A stretch of 9,698 bases of DNA from Bacteroidales bacterium. GTDB taxonomy: Bacteria > Bacteroidota > Bacteroidia > Bacteroidales > UBA3824. A program made the translations under genes and the position numbers. The notes beneath the pieces are model-generated. The model made no database searches. It was not told the DNA's origin and worked only from the letters and a program-made list of their open reading frames with translations. The stretch is taken from assembly GCA_016287995.1 (NCBI GenBank), contig JAEEXW010000084.1:1-9698 (forward strand). Reading direction: 5' to 3'. Position 1 is the stretch's first letter, and every line of letters begins with the position of its first letter. Below, one piece after another: positions 7,994 through 9,698 of the stretch.

Positions 7994-8031
7994 ACAGTCG
8001 TTCGGAGTAATTCGGACGGCTGTATTTTTTT
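7994..8031 (+). terminator. Rho-independent terminator of the susC-susD operon
   Basis: An 11-base-pair stem is formed by ACAGTCGTTCG (7994-8004) and CGGACGGCTGT (8013-8023), with two G-U wobbles and an 8-base loop. It is followed by A and a run of seven T (8025-8031). It lies 33 bases after the stop of the third operon gene and faces the plus strand. The reverse orientation has no T tract, so it looks one-directional. It separates the glycan operon from the downstream ATPase gene. Confidence 0.9.
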
Positions 8032-8075
8032 GTGTATGGGGAAAGTGGCAATTAAATAAGCCTAAAAACTTTGTT

Positions 8076-8106
8076 TTTGCCGAACAAATTATTTTTCGTA
8101 ACTTTG
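8076..8106 (+). promoter_or_regulatory. Canonical Bacteroidetes promoter for the AAA-ATPase/nuclease gene
   Basis: TTTG (8076-8079), a 19-base spacer and TAACTTTG (8099-8106) match both elements of the Bacteroidetes primary-sigma consensus (TTTG and TAnnTTTG) at accepted spacing. Transcription would start near 8112-8114, giving a leader of about 17 bases to the ATG at 8130. Its position after the terminator supports independent expression of the downstream gene. Confidence 0.75.
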
Positions 8107-8111
8107 CCGAA
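8076..8111 (+). repeat. 9-base direct repeat overlapping the promoter elements
   Basis: TTTGCCGAA occurs at 8076-8084 and again at 8103-8111, 27 bases apart. The first copy covers the -33 element and the second covers the last four bases of the -7 element. AACTTTG is also repeated (8067-8073 and 8100-8106). This could be an operator read by a DNA-binding protein, or a by-product of the two promoter elements both ending in TTTG. Only the CCGAA extension is unexplained by the latter. Confidence 0.55.
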
Positions 8112-8129
8112 AATAAAACTCTGAATGTT

Positions 8130-9698
8130 ATGGCAAGACAATTTAATACAGTAGTAACTTGTGATCCTAAAAGGCACTATATGGTGGACACTACCAACAA
8201 GATGAAGGTTTTTGAACGTCTCATCAACAACGGTAACTACTTCACCATCAACCGTGCGCGTCAGTTTGGCAAGTCAACATCGTTGAAATGGATTTACAAC
8301 CACCTCAACGGCGAATATTTGGTTGTGTCGCTGAGTTTTGAAACTACCGACAAGACAAATTGGGTGGATAATAAGTCGTTTTACGATTTTTTCTGCCAAA
8401 ATATGATTACGGCATTCAAGGCGGCAAAAATCAAGAATGAAGAATACGAGCAATTTTGGAAAGATGCAAAACAGGCCGAAAAACCTGATTTCAAGTATTT
8501 TTCTGACGTGATAACAGAGTTTTGTGAAAAAGTACAAAAGAAAGTTGTCATTTTGATTGACGAGGTTGACCAAAGCCTTGACAATGAATTGTTTGTGAGA
8601 TTTTTGGCAATGTTGCGAAGCAAATACATCGACCGAGACCAATTTGGCGACAATTCCACATTTTGGTCGGTGATTCTTGCCGGCGTTTACGACATCAAGA
8701 GTATGAAAGTAAAAATCCGCCCCGAAGAAGAACACAAATTCAATTCGCCGTGGAATGTTGCCGCCGATTACAAACTTGATATGACTTTCAATCCTCAGGA
8801 AATCAGCACAATGCTTGCCGATTACGAGAGTGAAAACCATATAGGTTTTGACATCAATGAAATTTCTGAGGAGATTTACAAATATACTTCGGGGTATCCT
8901 GTTTTGGTAAGTGGGGTATGCAAAGAGATTGACGAGAATTTAGACAGAGATTGGACAAAGAACGGCGTGCAAGAAGCCGCCAAAAACATCATCGCCAAAA
9001 AGACAAATCTGTCAGAAAGTATGATTAACAACCTTGCCAAATATCCTAAGTTAAAGGCATTTATCAGGGCTGTGTTGATGGAGAATTATTCGATTCCGCT
9101 TGATGTCAACAATCCGACGATGGACTTTGCCAATATGTTTTCTATCATCAAGGCAAACAAAGAAGGTAGGGTTGAAATCCACAACTTGATTTTTCAACAG
9201 ATTCTCATCAACCATTTCGTTTCGGAAAGCAACCTCAATATGCTCTCGCCCGACTCGGGTATGAGGCTCTATCTCACCAAACAGGGCGACCTTAATATGC
9301 CTTTGATTATCAACCGTTTCAAAGATTTGATGAGCAAAAAGACCGACAAGGCGGAGTTTCTCGAACGTGAAGGTCGCTTTATGTTCATCTGTTTCTTAAA
9401 ACCGATTATCAACGGCACGGGATTCTATTACTCCGAACCCGAAAACGACGACGGCAGCCGTATGGACTTGGTAATCACCTACAACCGTAAAGAATACGTC
9501 ATTGAACTAAAAATTTGGCACGGCACAGAATACGAAATTTCGGGTCGTGACCAACTGTCTGAATACCTCGACGCCCGCAACCTCGCCGAAGGCTACCTTG
9601 TAACGTTCTCATTCTTAAAGGAAAAGACCGCCCAAGCCAAGCCCGAATGGATTGACCACAACGGCAAAAAGATTTATGAGGCGGTGATTGACTGCGGA
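8130..9698 (+). CDS. AAA-type ATPase with C-terminal PD-(D/E)XK nuclease-like domain (open at right edge)
   Basis: The frame is open for 523 codons from ATG 8130 to the last base. An upstream ATG at 8125 is out of frame and soon stops, so 8130 is the start. The N-terminal domain resembles the AAA-ATPase-like family. It has an atypical P-loop RARQFGKS (42-49, Lys48-Ser49) in place of GxxxxGK[ST], a Walker B VVILIDE (139-145, Asp144-Glu145), and a sensor-like ILAGVYD (182-188). A helical middle region follows. The C-terminal part has R444-M-D446, then E459-L-K461, then Q475-L-S-E-Y479. This is the D...ExK plus QxxxY arrangement of PD-(D/E)XK nucleases, as in the DUF1703/PDDEXK_9 family. Such fusions occur in many copies in Bacteroidota, and their biological role is not established; links to mobility or defence are speculation. 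The protein should be cytoplasmic. The stop lies beyond the window, though the nuclease motifs are already complete, so little is probably missing. It has its own promoter and follows a terminator, so it is not part of the glycan operon. Confidence 0.93.
   Translation, partial: MARQFNTVVTCDPKRHYMVDTTNKMKVFERLINNGNYFTINRARQFGKSTSLKWIYNHLNGEYLVVSLSFETTDKTNWVDNKSFYDFFCQNMITAFKAAKIKNEEYEQFWKDAKQAEKPDFKYFSDVITEFCEKVQKKVVILIDEVDQSLDNELFVRFLAMLRSKYIDRDQFGDNSTFWSVILAGVYDIKSMKVKIRPEEEHKFNSPWNVAADYKLDMTFNPQEISTMLADYESENHIGFDINEISEEIYKYTSGYPVLVSGVCKEIDENLDRDWTKNGVQEAAKNIIAKKTNLSESMINNLAKYPKLKAFIRAVLMENYSIPLDVNNPTMDFANMFSIIKANKEGRVEIHNLIFQQILINHFVSESNLNMLSPDSGMRLYLTKQGDLNMPLIINRFKDLMSKKTDKAEFLEREGRFMFICFLKPIINGTGFYYSEPENDDGSRMDLVITYNRKEYVIELKIWHGTEYEISGRDQLSEYLDARNLAEGYLVTFSFLKEKTAQAKPEWIDHNGKKIYEAVIDCG

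Noticed and set aside
8274..8840. 188-codon open frame on the minus strand inside the ATPase gene
   Set aside because: It is antisense to a well-supported conserved-motif protein, has no recognisable motif or signal of its own, and is explained by codon composition of the opposite strand.

Overview
The window looks like a chromosomal segment of a Bacteroidota (most likely Bacteroidales) bacterium. The evidence is an intact SusC/SusD pair, lipoproteins with typical signal peptides, coding starts with no Shine-Dalgarno sequence, AT-rich intergenic DNA, and promoter elements of the Bacteroidetes type (TTTG followed by TAnnTTTG). No rRNA, tRNA, transposase, CRISPR array or origin was recognised.

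Left part (1-1222, minus strand): a lipoprotein of unknown function is followed 15 bases later by the start of a second minus-strand gene. That gene runs off the left edge, and its first 26 residues carry the H-x-x-E-E motif of the HXXEE membrane-protein family. A divergent intergenic region (1223-1482) separates these genes from the next block.

Centre (1483-7960, plus strand): a three-gene glycan-uptake operon. It encodes a SusC-type TonB-dependent outer-membrane transporter, a SusD-type substrate-binding lipoprotein, and a third lipoprotein in the SusE position. The third protein has two beta-sandwich-like segments and a C-terminal DUF4960-type domain. SusC and SusD should form the import complex, and the third protein probably adds a surface glycan-binding site. 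No glycoside hydrolase, inner-membrane transporter or regulator is visible, so the substrate cannot be fixed from the window. The block ends at a clear rho-independent terminator (7994-8031).

The most striking structural feature is a set of 7-base-period AT-rich repeats. They fill both intercistronic gaps of the operon, starting two bases after the susC and susD stop codons (9 x 7 and 8 x 7 bases). They recur directly after the third stop codon and, in another form, in the susC leader.

Right part (8130 to the right edge, plus strand): after the terminator, a canonical promoter drives a gene that is open at the right edge. It encodes an AAA-type ATPase with an atypical P-loop fused to a C-terminal PD-(D/E)XK nuclease-like domain. 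This combination is common and poorly understood in Bacteroidota. It appears to be a separate transcription unit from the glycan operon.
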